A stretch of 64,000 bases of DNA from Streptomyces flaveus (GTDB lineage Bacteria; Actinomycetota; Actinomycetes; Streptomycetales; Streptomycetaceae), in contig NZ_BMPQ01000001.1 of the NCBI RefSeq assembly GCF_014647675.1, forward strand, positions 187,349 through 251,348, read 5' to 3'. The notes under the pieces were generated by a model that made no database searches, was not told the DNA's origin, and saw only the letters and a list, made by a program, of their open reading frames with translations. Below, in pieces: positions 1 to 8,014 of this stretch (position 1 is its first letter; each line of letters begins with the position of its first letter). The position numbers and the translations under genes were made by a program.

Positions 1-1368
1 GTGGTCGTCGTCAACGGCAGTGAGGACGAGCCTGCCTGCCGCAAGGACACGGTGCTGATCAACCGTGCTCCGCACCTCATCCTCGACGGCGCCCTGCTGG
101 TCGCGGAGGCACTCGGTGCCCGCACCCTCGTGGTCGGTGTGACCCGCGAGTCCACCCAGCAGTCCATGGAGGCCGCACTCGCCGAGCGGGGCCTGAACAA
201 CCGGCGCGGCTCTGTCCTCCGCGCGCGTGTGCAGCGCAATCCGGTACGGATGGTGACCGGCGCCGCCGCCTCGCTGATCCGCTCCATCGACGGCGGTCCC
301 GCGATCCCGCCCGGCCGCAAGGTCAGCGCCTCACAGACCGGCGTCGGCGGTGCTCCCACGCTGCTGTCCAACGCCGAGACGTTCGCCCAGCTGGCGATCG
401 CCGCCCGCATCGGCTCCGAGCGCTACGGCAACACCGGCCTGTACGACGAGCCCGGCACCGTCATGGTCACCGTCTCCGGCGCCGTCGCCCGCCCCATGGT
501 GATCGAGATGCCCACCGGGGTGCCGCTGCGGTACGTCCTCCAGCTCGCCGGCGCCCCGCCGGTCCCTCAGGGCGTGCTGACCGGCGGCTACCACGGCAAG
601 TGGATCGACGCGGCCACGGTCAACGAGGCGATCGTCTCGCGTGACTCCCTTGCGGCGGTGGGCGGTTCGCTCGGCGCGGGCGCGATCCTCCCGATCAGCC
701 AGGAGACCTGCCCGCTGGGCGAGTCGCTGCGCGTGGCGCAGTGGCTGGCCGAGGAGAGCGCGGGACAGTGCGGTCCCTGCTACCTCGGTCTGCCCGCCGC
801 CGCACGAGGCATGGAGGACATCCTCAACGGCGGCGGCCCCGCCGCCCTGGAAGCGGTCAAGCAGGTCGCTCACGCCGTGAAGCGGCGCGGTGCGTGCTCG
901 CACCCGGACGGCTCCGCGATGTTCCTCGAGTCGACCCTCAAGGCGTTCACCGACGACCTGGCCGCGCACGTCCTCGGCAACGGCTGCGGCAGGCCCGTGG
1001 AGGGCGTACTGCCGCTCTTCGAGGGCGGCGGCGTCCCGACCGGTGTCCCGGGCGGCCAGGGACAGTTGGAGGCGGGTCCCAGCCGGCAGAAGATCTACGT
1101 CGACTGGACGCTATGCCGGGGCCACGGCCTGTGCGCCGACATCCTCCCCGAGGTCTTCGAACTGGGCGCCGACGGCTTCCCGACCGTCGCCCAAGCGCAG
1201 GTGCCGCGCTACGCCGAGCAGAAGGCCATGCGCGCCGTACGCCGCTGCCCGGCGCTCGCGCTGCGCATCGAGGAGGACAACTCCGGGGGCCCGGCCCGCA
1301 ACAACCTGCCCGTCCTGTCGCAGCGCGGCCAGGGCCGTGGCCGCCGCGCGCTCGGCAGCGGCCGCTGA
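1..1368 (+). CDS. NuoF-family flavo/iron-sulfur protein with C-terminal ferredoxin domain (5' partial)
   Basis: The reading frame is open from the first base, so the N-terminus lies outside the window. The visible 455 residues resemble the NADH-binding 51-kDa subunit of complex I. There is a region like the NuoF flavin/SLBB fold, then the iron-sulfur segment CGPC near residue 260 with a later CSHPDG cysteine, as in NuoF_C. Fused after this, from about residue 364, is a single-cluster ferredoxin-like domain starting IYVDWTLCRGHGLC and ending with the RRCPALAL cysteine. True NuoF subunits lack such a tail, and no nuo genes are nearby, so this is probably a stand-alone oxidoreductase that passes electrons to or from a ferredoxin cluster. 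Its redox partner is unknown. Confidence 0.8.
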   Translation: MVVVNGSEDEPACRKDTVLINRAPHLILDGALLVAEALGARTLVVGVTRESTQQSMEAALAERGLNNRRGSVLRARVQRNPVRMVTGAAASLIRSIDGGPAIPPGRKVSASQTGVGGAPTLLSNAETFAQLAIAARIGSERYGNTGLYDEPGTVMVTVSGAVARPMVIEMPTGVPLRYVLQLAGAPPVPQGVLTGGYHGKWIDAATVNEAIVSRDSLAAVGGSLGAGAILPISQETCPLGESLRVAQWLAEESAGQCGPCYLGLPAAARGMEDILNGGGPAALEAVKQVAHAVKRRGACSHPDGSAMFLESTLKAFTDDLAAHVLGNGCGRPVEGVLPLFEGGGVPTGVPGGQGQLEAGPSRQKIYVDWTLCRGHGLCADILPEVFELGADGFPTVAQAQVPRYAEQKAMRAVRRCPALALRIEEDNSGGPARNNLPVLSQRGQGRGRRALGSGR

Positions 1369-1401
1369 ACGCGACGTAACGACGCACGAGGCAGTACGCA
1401 C

Positions 1402-1443
1402 AGAAGAGGGCGGGCCATCCGATCGGATGGCCCGCCCTCTTCT
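1402..1443. terminator. bidirectional terminator, perfect 19-bp stem
   Basis: A perfect 42-bp palindrome (19-bp arms around GATC) lies between the 3' end of the NuoF-like gene and the 3' end of the convergent tRNA-Ala. It is placed to terminate both. Confidence 0.85.
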
Positions 1444-1460
1444 GATCTCTTCATCTGCTG

Positions 1461-1533
1461 TGGAGCTAAGGAGATTTGAACTCCTGACCCCCTGCATGCC
1501 ATGCAGGTGCTCTACCAACTGAGCTATAGCCCC
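1461..1533 (-). tRNA. tRNA-Ala(GGC), copy 1
   Basis: The reverse strand folds as a complete 73-nt cloverleaf. The acceptor stem GGGGCTA/TAGCTCC carries the G3-U70 wobble pair that specifies alanine. The 7-nt anticodon loop ATGGCAT gives anticodon GGC. CCA is not encoded. It is identical to the copy at 2344-2416. Confidence 0.97.
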
Positions 1534-1659
1534 TTGCCTGGTGGTCCGCCCGGTCGCCCGCGCGGCGACGCCAACATTACACGGTCCTACCGGTGCACCA
1601 CCAAATCGTTTACGGGGCGCACGGACCAGGCCAGGACAGGTCCCGACCCCCGCCCCGGG

Positions 1660-1893
1660 TCAGGCCGTGGCGAACGAATAGAACCGCTTGAGCGTGCAGT
1701 GCTCGTCGAGAAGCCGGCCGTAGATCGGCTCGCCCTCCAGCTCGCGGTACGTCTCGATCGGGTCGCCTTTTATGATCAGCGCCCGCGCACATTCCTCGCA
1801 CCAGTACTGGTAGTCGTGGTTGACCGGTTCCATGTCGCGGACGATGGGCGTACCACTGCCGCACCAATCGCACTTCCGCCTGTGTGCACCCAT
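1660..1893 (-). CDS. small zinc-finger-like protein, function unknown
   Basis: A 77-residue protein with two CxxC pairs (CDWC near the N-terminus and CEEC about 25 residues on), arranged as a treble-clef or rubredoxin-like zinc site. The start at 1893 is chosen because GGAG lies 6 nt upstream and because it sits just after the stop of the preceding zinc-ribbon gene, with only two bases between, which implies translational coupling. An upstream ATG at 1926 would lengthen the N-terminus but lies inside the neighbouring gene. I recognise no named family; the pair looks like a conserved actinobacterial two-gene unit. Confidence 0.7.
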   Translation of the reverse strand: MGAHRRKCDWCGSGTPIVRDMEPVNHDYQYWCEECARALIIKGDPIETYRELEGEPIYGRLLDEHCTLKRFYSFATA

Positions 1894-1895
1894 CG

Positions 1896-2069
1896 TCAGC
1901 TCCAGCTGTGGCCGCAGGCCGTGCACACGTAGGAAACCCCGCCGTTGTCACCGAGAACCAGGGCGACGTGGGCCGAACCACAGGAAGGGCAGTCGAGGCG
2001 GGTGATCCGGTCCCGTATCACCTCTGCGTCGAGGAGGTCGTCGACCTCCCCGAGGATGCTCGCAGGCAT
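1896..2069 (-). CDS. 57-residue zinc-ribbon protein
   Basis: A short protein MPASILGEVDD... with CPSC and CTAC pairs about 22 residues apart near the C-terminus, a classic zinc ribbon. The start at 2069 has a strong GGGAGGAG Shine-Dalgarno about 6 nt upstream; the longer frame further upstream lacks one. Its stop lies two bases before the start of the next mini-gene (1660-1893), so the two are probably co-translated. The N-terminal DDLLDAEVIRDRITRL looks helical. A nucleic-acid or protein-binding role is only a guess. Confidence 0.7.
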   Translation of the reverse strand: MPASILGEVDDLLDAEVIRDRITRLDCPSCGSAHVALVLGDNGGVSYVCTACGHSWS

Positions 2070-2291
2070 CGCCACTCCTCCCGTCGGGCCGCGCCCCCTT
2101 CCGGCCGTTTGATTCTGCCACGGCCGGACCAATACGGTCAGCGACGCCTTCGTACCAGTCCGGCCACGGCACCCGCGACACCTGTCGCGGACAGCGCGAA
2201 CGTACACACGAGGAGCGCCTCTGAAGAGGTATACGCCTCCGGGGCCCAAGTGACTCAAGCCGGTTCAAGAAGACTGTGCTGATCGACAACG

Positions 2292-2322
2292 AAAAATCCC
2301 GCTCCCCTGTGGGGAACGGGAT
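2292..2322 (-). terminator. intrinsic terminator of tRNA-Ala copy 2
   Basis: The hairpin ATCCCG(T/C)TCCCC-loop-GGGGAGCGGGAT is followed on the minus strand by a T-run (AAAAA at 2292-2296). It lies directly downstream of the second tRNA-Ala. Confidence 0.85.
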
Positions 2323-2343
2323 CCTCGCGCCGGAGCGCTTGGG

Positions 2344-2416
2344 TGGAGCTAAGGAGATTTGAACTCCTGACCCCCTGCATGCCATGCAGGTGCTCTACCA
2401 ACTGAGCTATAGCCCC
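2344..2416 (-). tRNA. tRNA-Ala(GGC), copy 2
   Basis: Base-for-base identical to the 73-nt tRNA-Ala at 1461-1533, including G3-U70 and anticodon GGC. It has its own, different terminator (2292-2322). Confidence 0.97.
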
Positions 2417-2576
2417 TCGCGTTCACCCGCCGGGGCGGGCTGAACAAGAGGAACTTTATCCTGCGGCCTGCCGGAAAGTGAAATCCGGGTCCATGGGTCT
2501 ACGGGCACGGGTCCACGGACACCTGGAGCCGAGGCCCACCGTCGATGATCTCCGTGCCAGTCGCCGTCTGACGGGG

Positions 2577-3275
2577 TCAGTCGTCGTCTCCCAGGACCGG
2601 CTCCGGCAGCGTGCCCGCGTTGTGCTCCAGCAGGCGCCAGCCGCGGGCGCCCTCGCCCAGGACGGACCAGCAGCAGTTGGAGAGACCGCCGAGGCTTTCC
2701 CAGTGGTGGGAGTCGAGGCCGAGGAGGCGGCCGATGGTGGTGCGGATGGTGCCGCCGTGGCTGACCACCACGAGCGTGCCGTCGTCGGGGAGCTTCTCGG
2801 CGTGCCGGAGCACCACGGGGGCGGCTCGTTCGGCGACCTCGGTCTCCAGTTCGCCACCGCCACGGCGCACCGGCTCACCGCGCTTCCACGCCGCGTACTC
2901 GTCGCCGTAGCGCGCGATGATCTCCTCGTGCGTCAGCCCCTGCCAGACACCCGCGTACGTCTCGCGCAGGCCCTCGTCGTGGGTCACGTCCAGGGCGGTG
3001 AGGGCGGCCAGTTCGCCCGCCGTGTGGGCCGCCCGCTTCAGGTCCGAGGCGACGATCGCGGCGGGCTTCAGGGAGGCGAGCAGCCGGGCGGCGCGGCGGG
3101 CCTGCTCGATGCCGATCTCGGTGAGCTCGACGTCGGTCGTGCCCTGGAAGCGGCGCTCCACGTTCCACGAGGTCTGTCCGTGACGCCACAGGATGACCCG
3201 GCGACCCCGGCCGGCCTTCTGCCCGGTCTCGGACAGCGGCCTGCCGTCCGCCGAGGCCTCCGCTCCCGCGCTCAA
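2577..3275 (-). CDS. histidine phosphatase family protein (phosphoglycerate-mutase-like)
   Basis: A 232-residue branch-1 histidine phosphatase. The RHG signature with the phospho-accepting histidine is at residues 31-33 (LWRHGQTSWN), and the second catalytic histidine is in VVSHGGTIR near residue 170. The start is a TTG whose bases overlap the TGA stop of rsfS (TTGA), so translation is coupled to rsfS. There is only a weak GGTGAG ahead of it, and no better start precedes the RHG motif. The substrate cannot be told from sequence: family members act on sugar phosphates, nucleotides or cofactors. Linkage to rsfS and nadD is common in actinobacteria. Confidence 0.85.
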   Translation of the reverse strand: MSAGAEASADGRPLSETGQKAGRGRRVILWRHGQTSWNVERRFQGTTDVELTEIGIEQARRAARLLASLKPAAIVASDLKRAAHTAGELAALTALDVTHDEGLRETYAGVWQGLTHEEIIARYGDEYAAWKRGEPVRRGGGELETEVAERAAPVVLRHAEKLPDDGTLVVVSHGGTIRTTIGRLLGLDSHHWESLGGLSNCCWSVLGEGARGWRLLEHNAGTLPEPVLGDDD

Positions 3276-3715
3276 CGCAGCTCACCGTCCAGTCCGGCGT
3301 CCTGAGCCTCCTGGTGCTTGGCGTGCTCGGCGGCCTTGCCGCGGGTGGCCTTGGCGTCGGCGGGCAGCTCGAGCTCCGGGCAGTCCTTCCAGAGCCGCTC
3401 CAGGGCGTAGAAGACGCGCTCCTCGCTGTGCTGGACGTGCACCACGATGTCGACGTAGTCGAGCAGGATCCAGCGGGCGTCGCGGTCACCTTCGCGGCGC
3501 ACCGGCTTGGCGTCGAGTTCCTTGTTCAGCCGCTCCTCGATCTCGTCGACGATCGACTTGACCTGGCGGTCGTTGGGCGCGGAGGCCAGCAGGAAGGCGT
3601 CCGTGATCGACAGCACGTCGCTGACGTCGTACGCGATGATGTCGTGCGCGAGCTTGTCGGCGGCCGCCTGCGCGGCGGCGGTGATGAGCTCGAGAGAGCG
3701 GTCAGTGGCGGTCAC
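3272..3715 (-). CDS. rsfS: ribosomal silencing factor RsfS
   Basis: A 147-residue RsfS/Iojap/YbeB protein. It binds ribosomal protein L14 on the large subunit and blocks subunit joining during starvation. Family signature segments are visible: DVSDVLSITDAFLLASAPNDRQV and the later WILLDYVDIVVHV. A charged C-terminal tail of about 30 residues extends beyond the usual length. The GTG at 3715 is preferred over the TTG at 3721 because GGAAAG lies 8 nt before the GTG. The stop overlaps the start of the histidine phosphatase gene. The order lcp-nadD upstream is typical of Streptomyces. Confidence 0.93.
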   Translation of the reverse strand: MTATDRSLELITAAAQAAADKLAHDIIAYDVSDVLSITDAFLLASAPNDRQVKSIVDEIEERLNKELDAKPVRREGDRDARWILLDYVDIVVHVQHSEERVFYALERLWKDCPELELPADAKATRGKAAEHAKHQEAQDAGLDGELR

Positions 3716-3820
3716 TACCAAGGCTTTCCGTCGGCGGTCAGGTCTCCCCGAGGGGATACCCCAAGGGTCTCACGGACCGCCGACAGCACCTCACGGATTA
3801 GTCCGCCGAGCCGCCCACCC

Positions 3821-5575
3821 TCACTGACCCGCCGAGCCGCCCACTTCGTAGTCCTGCCCGAGCACCACCGACACCTCCGCGTTCGAGGCGCCCTTGCCCT
3901 TCTTCACGGAACTGGCCGGCAGCCCCAGCGTCTTGGCGACCTCCACCGCGTCCGCCTTCTGCGCGGCGTCGGCATAGGTGATCCGGGACGCCGTCTGGGC
4001 GGCATCGGCCTTGCCGGCGTCGACGAAGGCGTAGCCGCCGTTGAGCAGGACGACGCGGGCCTGCTCGGTGGCATCCTCCTTGCCGGTGGCGTTGCGGATG
4101 CCGACCTGGACGGCTGCGTCCTTCTCGGGGCTCTTCGCGGTCCCGCCGAGTACGTCCTTGACCACGCTGTCGCTCGCCTTCGTACTCAGCCTGCCGTCCG
4201 ACTGGACCGGCAGCAGCACGGACTTGTAGTCGCCGCCCTTGGCGTGGTCCGCGAGCTTGGCGAGGAAGGTGCCCAGGTCCTTGTCGGTCAAGGGGGGCTC
4301 GATGATCTGCGCGAGCGTCTGCACGGTGGTCGTCGCGGCCTGCGGATCCGACGACACCTTGCGCAGCACGCCCTGCATGACCTGCCCGAACCGCTGCAGC
4401 TGCGCGCTCTGTGACTCCCCGGAGCCACGGTAGGTGGCGTATGCGATGGCCATCTTTCCGCTGAGCGTCTGGTCCTCGCCCTTGTTGACCAGGGGTGCTT
4501 CGCCCTTCCTCTTGGCGTCGGGGTCCGGCACGGCCGCGTTGGTGTCGATGTCGATGTTGCCGACGAGGTCGACGAGGTTGCTGAGGTAGGGGGTGTCGAG
4601 GCGCCAGGTGCCCTCGATGTCCGTGCCGAGCACGGTGTCGATCGCGTCGCGCGTCCCGGAGGTGCCGTCGTCGTCCACGGACTTGGCGAGCGTGGTCGTG
4701 GTGCCGTTGTCGTCCGCCACGGAAAGGGAGTTGGGGACCAGGACGGTGGTTCCCTGCTTGGTGGTGGTGTTGTTGACGAGCAGCGCGGTCGAGGTGCCGC
4801 CGCCCTTGGTGTTGTGCAGGTGGACGACTATCACGTCGCGGTTCTGGGCGCCCGCGGCCGTCGCGGTGCCGGTCTTCGCATCCGAGGACGTGCCGGGCAG
4901 CTTCCCCGCGTACCAGAGGTAGCCGACGCCGCCGGCGGCGACCAGGGCGAACACCACGACCAGGGCGACGACGCGACCGCGAGCCCGGCGGCGGGCCTCC
5001 TCGCGCCGCTCGGTGCGGTTCTCGGTGAACTTCAGCCAGTCGATGACGTCTTCGGAGTCGTCGGTCGGCTCCTCGACGAAGGTGAACTGCTCGGTGCGGT
5101 AGTCCCGTTCACCCCGCTGCCCGTCCGCCGACTCCTCGGCCGCCGTGCGCTCCGGGGGCCCCGCCTGCTGCGGGATGTAGGCGGTCTGCTCGGCGACGCG
5201 CGGCTGCTGACCGCTGCCCGCGGGCTGCCCGTAGGGGTCGTACGAGGCCGGAGGGATCGGAGCGGGCCCCTGAGCAGTCGCGCCGTACGGGTCGTACGAG
5301 CCCTGCGAGCCGTATGAGTCGTACGAGGCGCCGGACTGCTGATGGCCGTTGCCGGTGTCGTACGACGGCGCCTGCTGCTGCCCGTTCGTGTACGGGTCGT
5401 ACCCGTACCCCTGCTGCTGTGAGCCGTAGGTGTCGTACCCCTGCGGCGGCTGGGAAGACGATGGCACCTGCCGGTACACCGGCTGGCCGAATTCGTCGTA
5501 TCCGACGAGCTCGTAACTCTGATCACCTTGGTAACTCTGGTCGCCCCCGTACCCAGCGTCGTATCGGTCGTTCAC
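3821..5575 (-). CDS. LytR-CpsA-Psr (LCP) family cell-wall glycopolymer ligase
   Basis: A 584-residue protein. The N-terminal ~200 residues are cytoplasmic and rich in Tyr/Gln/Gly/Pro with imperfect SYDPYG-type repeats. One membrane anchor follows at about residues 201-222, then an extracellular LCP-like domain (~240-450, including WRLDTPYLSNLVDLVG) and a LytR_C domain (~485-580). LCP enzymes attach teichoic-acid-like polymers to peptidoglycan. In S. coelicolor an LCP protein at this locus (PdtA) matters for sporulation and the spore wall. GTG at 5575 is chosen because GAGAGGGG precedes it by 6 nt. It lies 25 bp after nadD in the same direction. The LCP core is divergent, so catalytic competence is not assured. 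Confidence 0.8.
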   Translation of the reverse strand: MNDRYDAGYGGDQSYQGDQSYELVGYDEFGQPVYRQVPSSSQPPQGYDTYGSQQQGYGYDPYTNGQQQAPSYDTGNGHQQSGASYDSYGSQGSYDPYGATAQGPAPIPPASYDPYGQPAGSGQQPRVAEQTAYIPQQAGPPERTAAEESADGQRGERDYRTEQFTFVEEPTDDSEDVIDWLKFTENRTERREEARRRARGRVVALVVVFALVAAGGVGYLWYAGKLPGTSSDAKTGTATAAGAQNRDVIVVHLHNTKGGGTSTALLVNNTTTKQGTTVLVPNSLSVADDNGTTTTLAKSVDDDGTSGTRDAIDTVLGTDIEGTWRLDTPYLSNLVDLVGNIDIDTNAAVPDPDAKRKGEAPLVNKGEDQTLSGKMAIAYATYRGSGESQSAQLQRFGQVMQGVLRKVSSDPQAATTTVQTLAQIIEPPLTDKDLGTFLAKLADHAKGGDYKSVLLPVQSDGRLSTKASDSVVKDVLGGTAKSPEKDAAVQVGIRNATGKEDATEQARVVLLNGGYAFVDAGKADAAQTASRITYADAAQKADAVEVAKTLGLPASSVKKGKGASNAEVSVVLGQDYEVGGSAGQ

Positions 5576-5600
5576 CGGTGCCCCTCTCGGCTCACTCGCC

Positions 5601-6248
5601 TCACTCGCCGCGGTACAGCTCACGCTTGTCGATGTAGCGCACCACACCGTCCGGCACCAGATACCAGACCGGGTCACCCTTGGCGACCCTCGCTCGGCAG
5701 TCCGTGGACGAGATGGCGAGCGCGGGGACCTCGACGAGCGAGACACCGCCCTCCGGGAGCCCTGGGTCGGTCAGCGCGTGGCCGGGCCGGGTGACCCCGA
5801 TGAAGTGCGCGAGGGAGAACAGCTCTTCGGCATCGCGCCAGGTGAGGATCTGGGCGAGCGCATCGGCGCCGGTGATGAAGAAGAGATCGGTGTCGGGGTT
5901 GAGCGCGCGCAGATCGCGCAGCGTGTCCGTGGTGTACGTCGGGCCGCCGCGGTCGATGTCGATACGGCTCACCGAGAACTGCGGGTTCTCGGCGGTCGCG
6001 ATGACCGTCATCAGATAGCGGTCCTCGGCCGGGGAGACCTTGCGGTCGGTCTTCTGCCACGGCTGTCCGGTCGGCACGAACACCACCTCGTCGAGGTGGA
6101 ACTGCGCGGCGACCTCACTGGCCGCGACGAGGTGGCCGTGGTGGATCGGGTCATACGTTCCGCCCATGACGCCGAGGCGGCGCTTGCCCGGGTTCGACGG
6201 GCCGGGGGCCGGGCTGTTGCCCTGGCCCCTCACCGGACCGTTTGGCAT
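5601..6248 (-). CDS. nadD: nicotinate-nucleotide adenylyltransferase
   Basis: A 215-residue enzyme joining NaMN and ATP to give deamido-NAD in NAD synthesis. The nucleotidyltransferase signature [11 protein letters not shown] is at residues 29-39, and the C-terminal ISSTDCR motif that contacts ATP is present. The start at 6248 has GGGAGAG 6 nt upstream; an ATG at 6263 would add five residues but has a poorer ribosome site. The following LCP gene is 25 bp away, so the two are probably one transcript with rsfS and the phosphatase further on. Confidence 0.93.
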   Translation of the reverse strand: MPNGPVRGQGNSPAPGPSNPGKRRLGVMGGTYDPIHHGHLVAASEVAAQFHLDEVVFVPTGQPWQKTDRKVSPAEDRYLMTVIATAENPQFSVSRIDIDRGGPTYTTDTLRDLRALNPDTDLFFITGADALAQILTWRDAEELFSLAHFIGVTRPGHALTDPGLPEGGVSLVEVPALAISSTDCRARVAKGDPVWYLVPDGVVRYIDKRELYRGE

Positions 6249-6310
6249 GTCCTGCTCTCCCATGCGTGCAGACCTTACCGGCCCGGTCCCTGAGCCCCGC
6301 CCCGCGGACG

Positions 6311-6475
6311 TCAGCGGTCCCGGTTGAAGCGGGTGGTGATCCACAGCAGCAGAAGGAGGACGAAGAGCGCGCCGCCGCCGGTCAGGTAGGGGCTGAGGCT
6401 CTCGTGGCCGCCGCCGTGCTCCTCGCCCTCGGCGGCGAGGTGGACCAACTGGGCAGCGGTGCTGTGGAAGCTCAT
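6311..6475 (-). CDS. 54-residue single-pass membrane protein
   Basis: The micro-protein starts [14 protein letters not shown], has a His/Gly/Glu-rich middle ([12 protein letters not shown]) and one hydrophobic helix (about residues 33-47, [13 protein letters not shown]) ending in basic/polar FNRDR. The frame is fully open, and the layout (acidic/His segment, helix, short cytoplasmic tail) looks like a genuine conserved small protein. The ribosome site is weak; a TAGGTT hexamer lies 9 nt upstream. It lies 62 bp upstream of nadD in the same direction. Function unknown. Confidence 0.65.
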   Translation of the reverse strand: MSFHSTAAQLVHLAAEGEEHGGGHESLSPYLTGGGALFVLLLLLWITTRFNRDR

Positions 6476-6648
6476 CTTCGGCAGAACCTATCCGGTGTGG
6501 GCGGGATGCGGGATACAGACGTATGGCCATCGTAAGCGGGCGCCGCCGCCCGGATCACGTCGGCTCCGTCACGCCGACCCCATCACGCCGACTCCGACAC
6601 GCCGACCCCATCACGCCGGATTCCGCTACCGGGAACTTCGGCCGGGTC

Positions 6649-6804
6649 TCAGTCGTCCCGCTTGTAGCCACGCAGCAGGAACCAGGCAACCAAAACGCAG
6701 CCGACGACCATCACTATGAGCACGACACGGAGCAGATTCCCGGGTCCCTGCTGCTGCGCGGCGCTCGCTGCCTCGGCGAGCCAGGCTTGGGGGTGGTGCT
6801 CCAT
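6649..6804 (-). CDS. 51-residue single-pass membrane protein
   Basis: The micro-protein starts MEHHPQAWLAEAASA and has one transmembrane helix (about residues 25-44, RVVLIVMVVGCVLVAWFLL), ending RGYKRDD. A strong GAAGGAGT Shine-Dalgarno lies 8 nt before the ATG. It is divergent from the M48 protease gene across about 88 bp. Its tail resembles that of the 54-residue protein downstream (helix followed by a basic and DR/DD end), so the pair may be related in role. Function unknown. Confidence 0.7.
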   Translation of the reverse strand: MEHHPQAWLAEAASAAQQQGPGNLLRVVLIVMVVGCVLVAWFLLRGYKRDD

Positions 6805-6892
6805 GACGTGCGACTCCTTCGCTGTACTGCACGTCCACGGTATATCCGCCTAGGCTGTACCCCGCCTTGGGGGCACAGGAGGCAACAGACGC

Positions 6893-8014
6893 ATGGGGGA
6901 CCACATGCCAGAAGAAAGCCACGAGAACGTACCGAGCAGGCAGCGCAGGCGCTTCGAGGGGATCTCCTCCCGGGCGTACGAACACCCCGCGGACCGCTCG
7001 GCCCTGGTCGCCCTGCGCAAGCTCAGCGGCTTCGACACGGTGTTCAAAGCGCTCAGCGGACTGCTCCCGGAGCGCAGCCTGAGGCTGCTGTTCCTGTCCG
7101 ATTCCGTACGGGTCTCGGACGCCCAGTTCGCGCACCTGAACGACATGCTGCGGGACGCCTGTTACATCCTGGACCTGGAGAAGGTCCCGCCGATGTACGT
7201 GAGCCAGAACCCCCAGCCGAACGCGATGTGCATCGGCATGGACGAGCCGATCATCGTCGTCACCACCGGACTGGTCGAGCTGCTCGACGAGGAGGAGATG
7301 CGGGCCGTCATCGGCCACGAGGTCGGCCACGCGCTGTCCGGCCACTCGGTGTACCGCACCATCCTGCTGTTCCTCACGAGCCTCGCGCTGAAGGTGGCCT
7401 GGATCCCGCTCGGCAACCTCGCGATCATGGCGATCGTGACGGCCCTGCGCGAGTGGTTCCGCAAGTCGGAGCTGTCCTCGGACCGCGCGGGCCTCCTGGT
7501 CGGCCAGGATCTGCAGGCCTCGATGCGCGGCCTGATGAAGATCGCGGGCGGCAACCACCTGCACGAGATGAACGTGGACGCGTTCCTCGCCCAGGCCGAG
7601 GAGTACGAGGCCGGGGGCGACCTCCGCGACTCCGTCCTCAAGATCCTCAACGTCCTCCCCCGCTCCCACCCCTTCACCACGGTGCGCGCCGCCGAGCTGA
7701 AGAAGTGGGCCGAGTCCCGCGAGTACCAGCGGATCATGGACGGCCACTACCCGCGCCGCGACGAGGACCGCGACACCAAGGTCACGGACTCCTTCCGCGA
7801 GTCGGCCTCCGCCTACGCCACCCACGTGCGCAGCTCCAAGGACCCGCTGATGAAGCTGGTCACGGACATCGCGGGCGGCGCGGGCGACATCGGTGGCCGG
7901 GTACGGCGCGGGTTCGGGGGCTTCGCGAGCAGCACGGGCGGCTCGAGCGGCTCCCCCAAGGACCGTCCGCAGGACGACCGTCCCGACGACGAAAGCCCCA
8001 ACGGCAGCAGCTGA
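6893..8014 (+). CDS. M48-family zinc metalloprotease
   Basis: A 373-residue Ste24/HtpX-type protease. The zinc motif HEVGH sits near residue 141 (VIGHEVGHALSGH). It is followed by a hydrophobic stretch (ILLFLTSLALKVAWIPLGNLAIMAIV) that is probably membrane-associated, and by SELSSDRAG, which carries the third zinc ligand. The C-terminal 50 residues are disordered and rich in Gly/Ser/Asp/Pro. The start at 6893 has AGGAGG 10 nt upstream; an ATG at 6905 is possible. Its stop abuts the stop of the convergent gene (8015-9082) with no spacer. It probably degrades or controls membrane proteins. Confidence 0.88.
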   Translation: MGDHMPEESHENVPSRQRRRFEGISSRAYEHPADRSALVALRKLSGFDTVFKALSGLLPERSLRLLFLSDSVRVSDAQFAHLNDMLRDACYILDLEKVPPMYVSQNPQPNAMCIGMDEPIIVVTTGLVELLDEEEMRAVIGHEVGHALSGHSVYRTILLFLTSLALKVAWIPLGNLAIMAIVTALREWFRKSELSSDRAGLLVGQDLQASMRGLMKIAGGNHLHEMNVDAFLAQAEEYEAGGDLRDSVLKILNVLPRSHPFTTVRAAELKKWAESREYQRIMDGHYPRRDEDRDTKVTDSFRESASAYATHVRSSKDPLMKLVTDIAGGAGDIGGRVRRGFGGFASSTGGSSGSPKDRPQDDRPDDESPNGSS

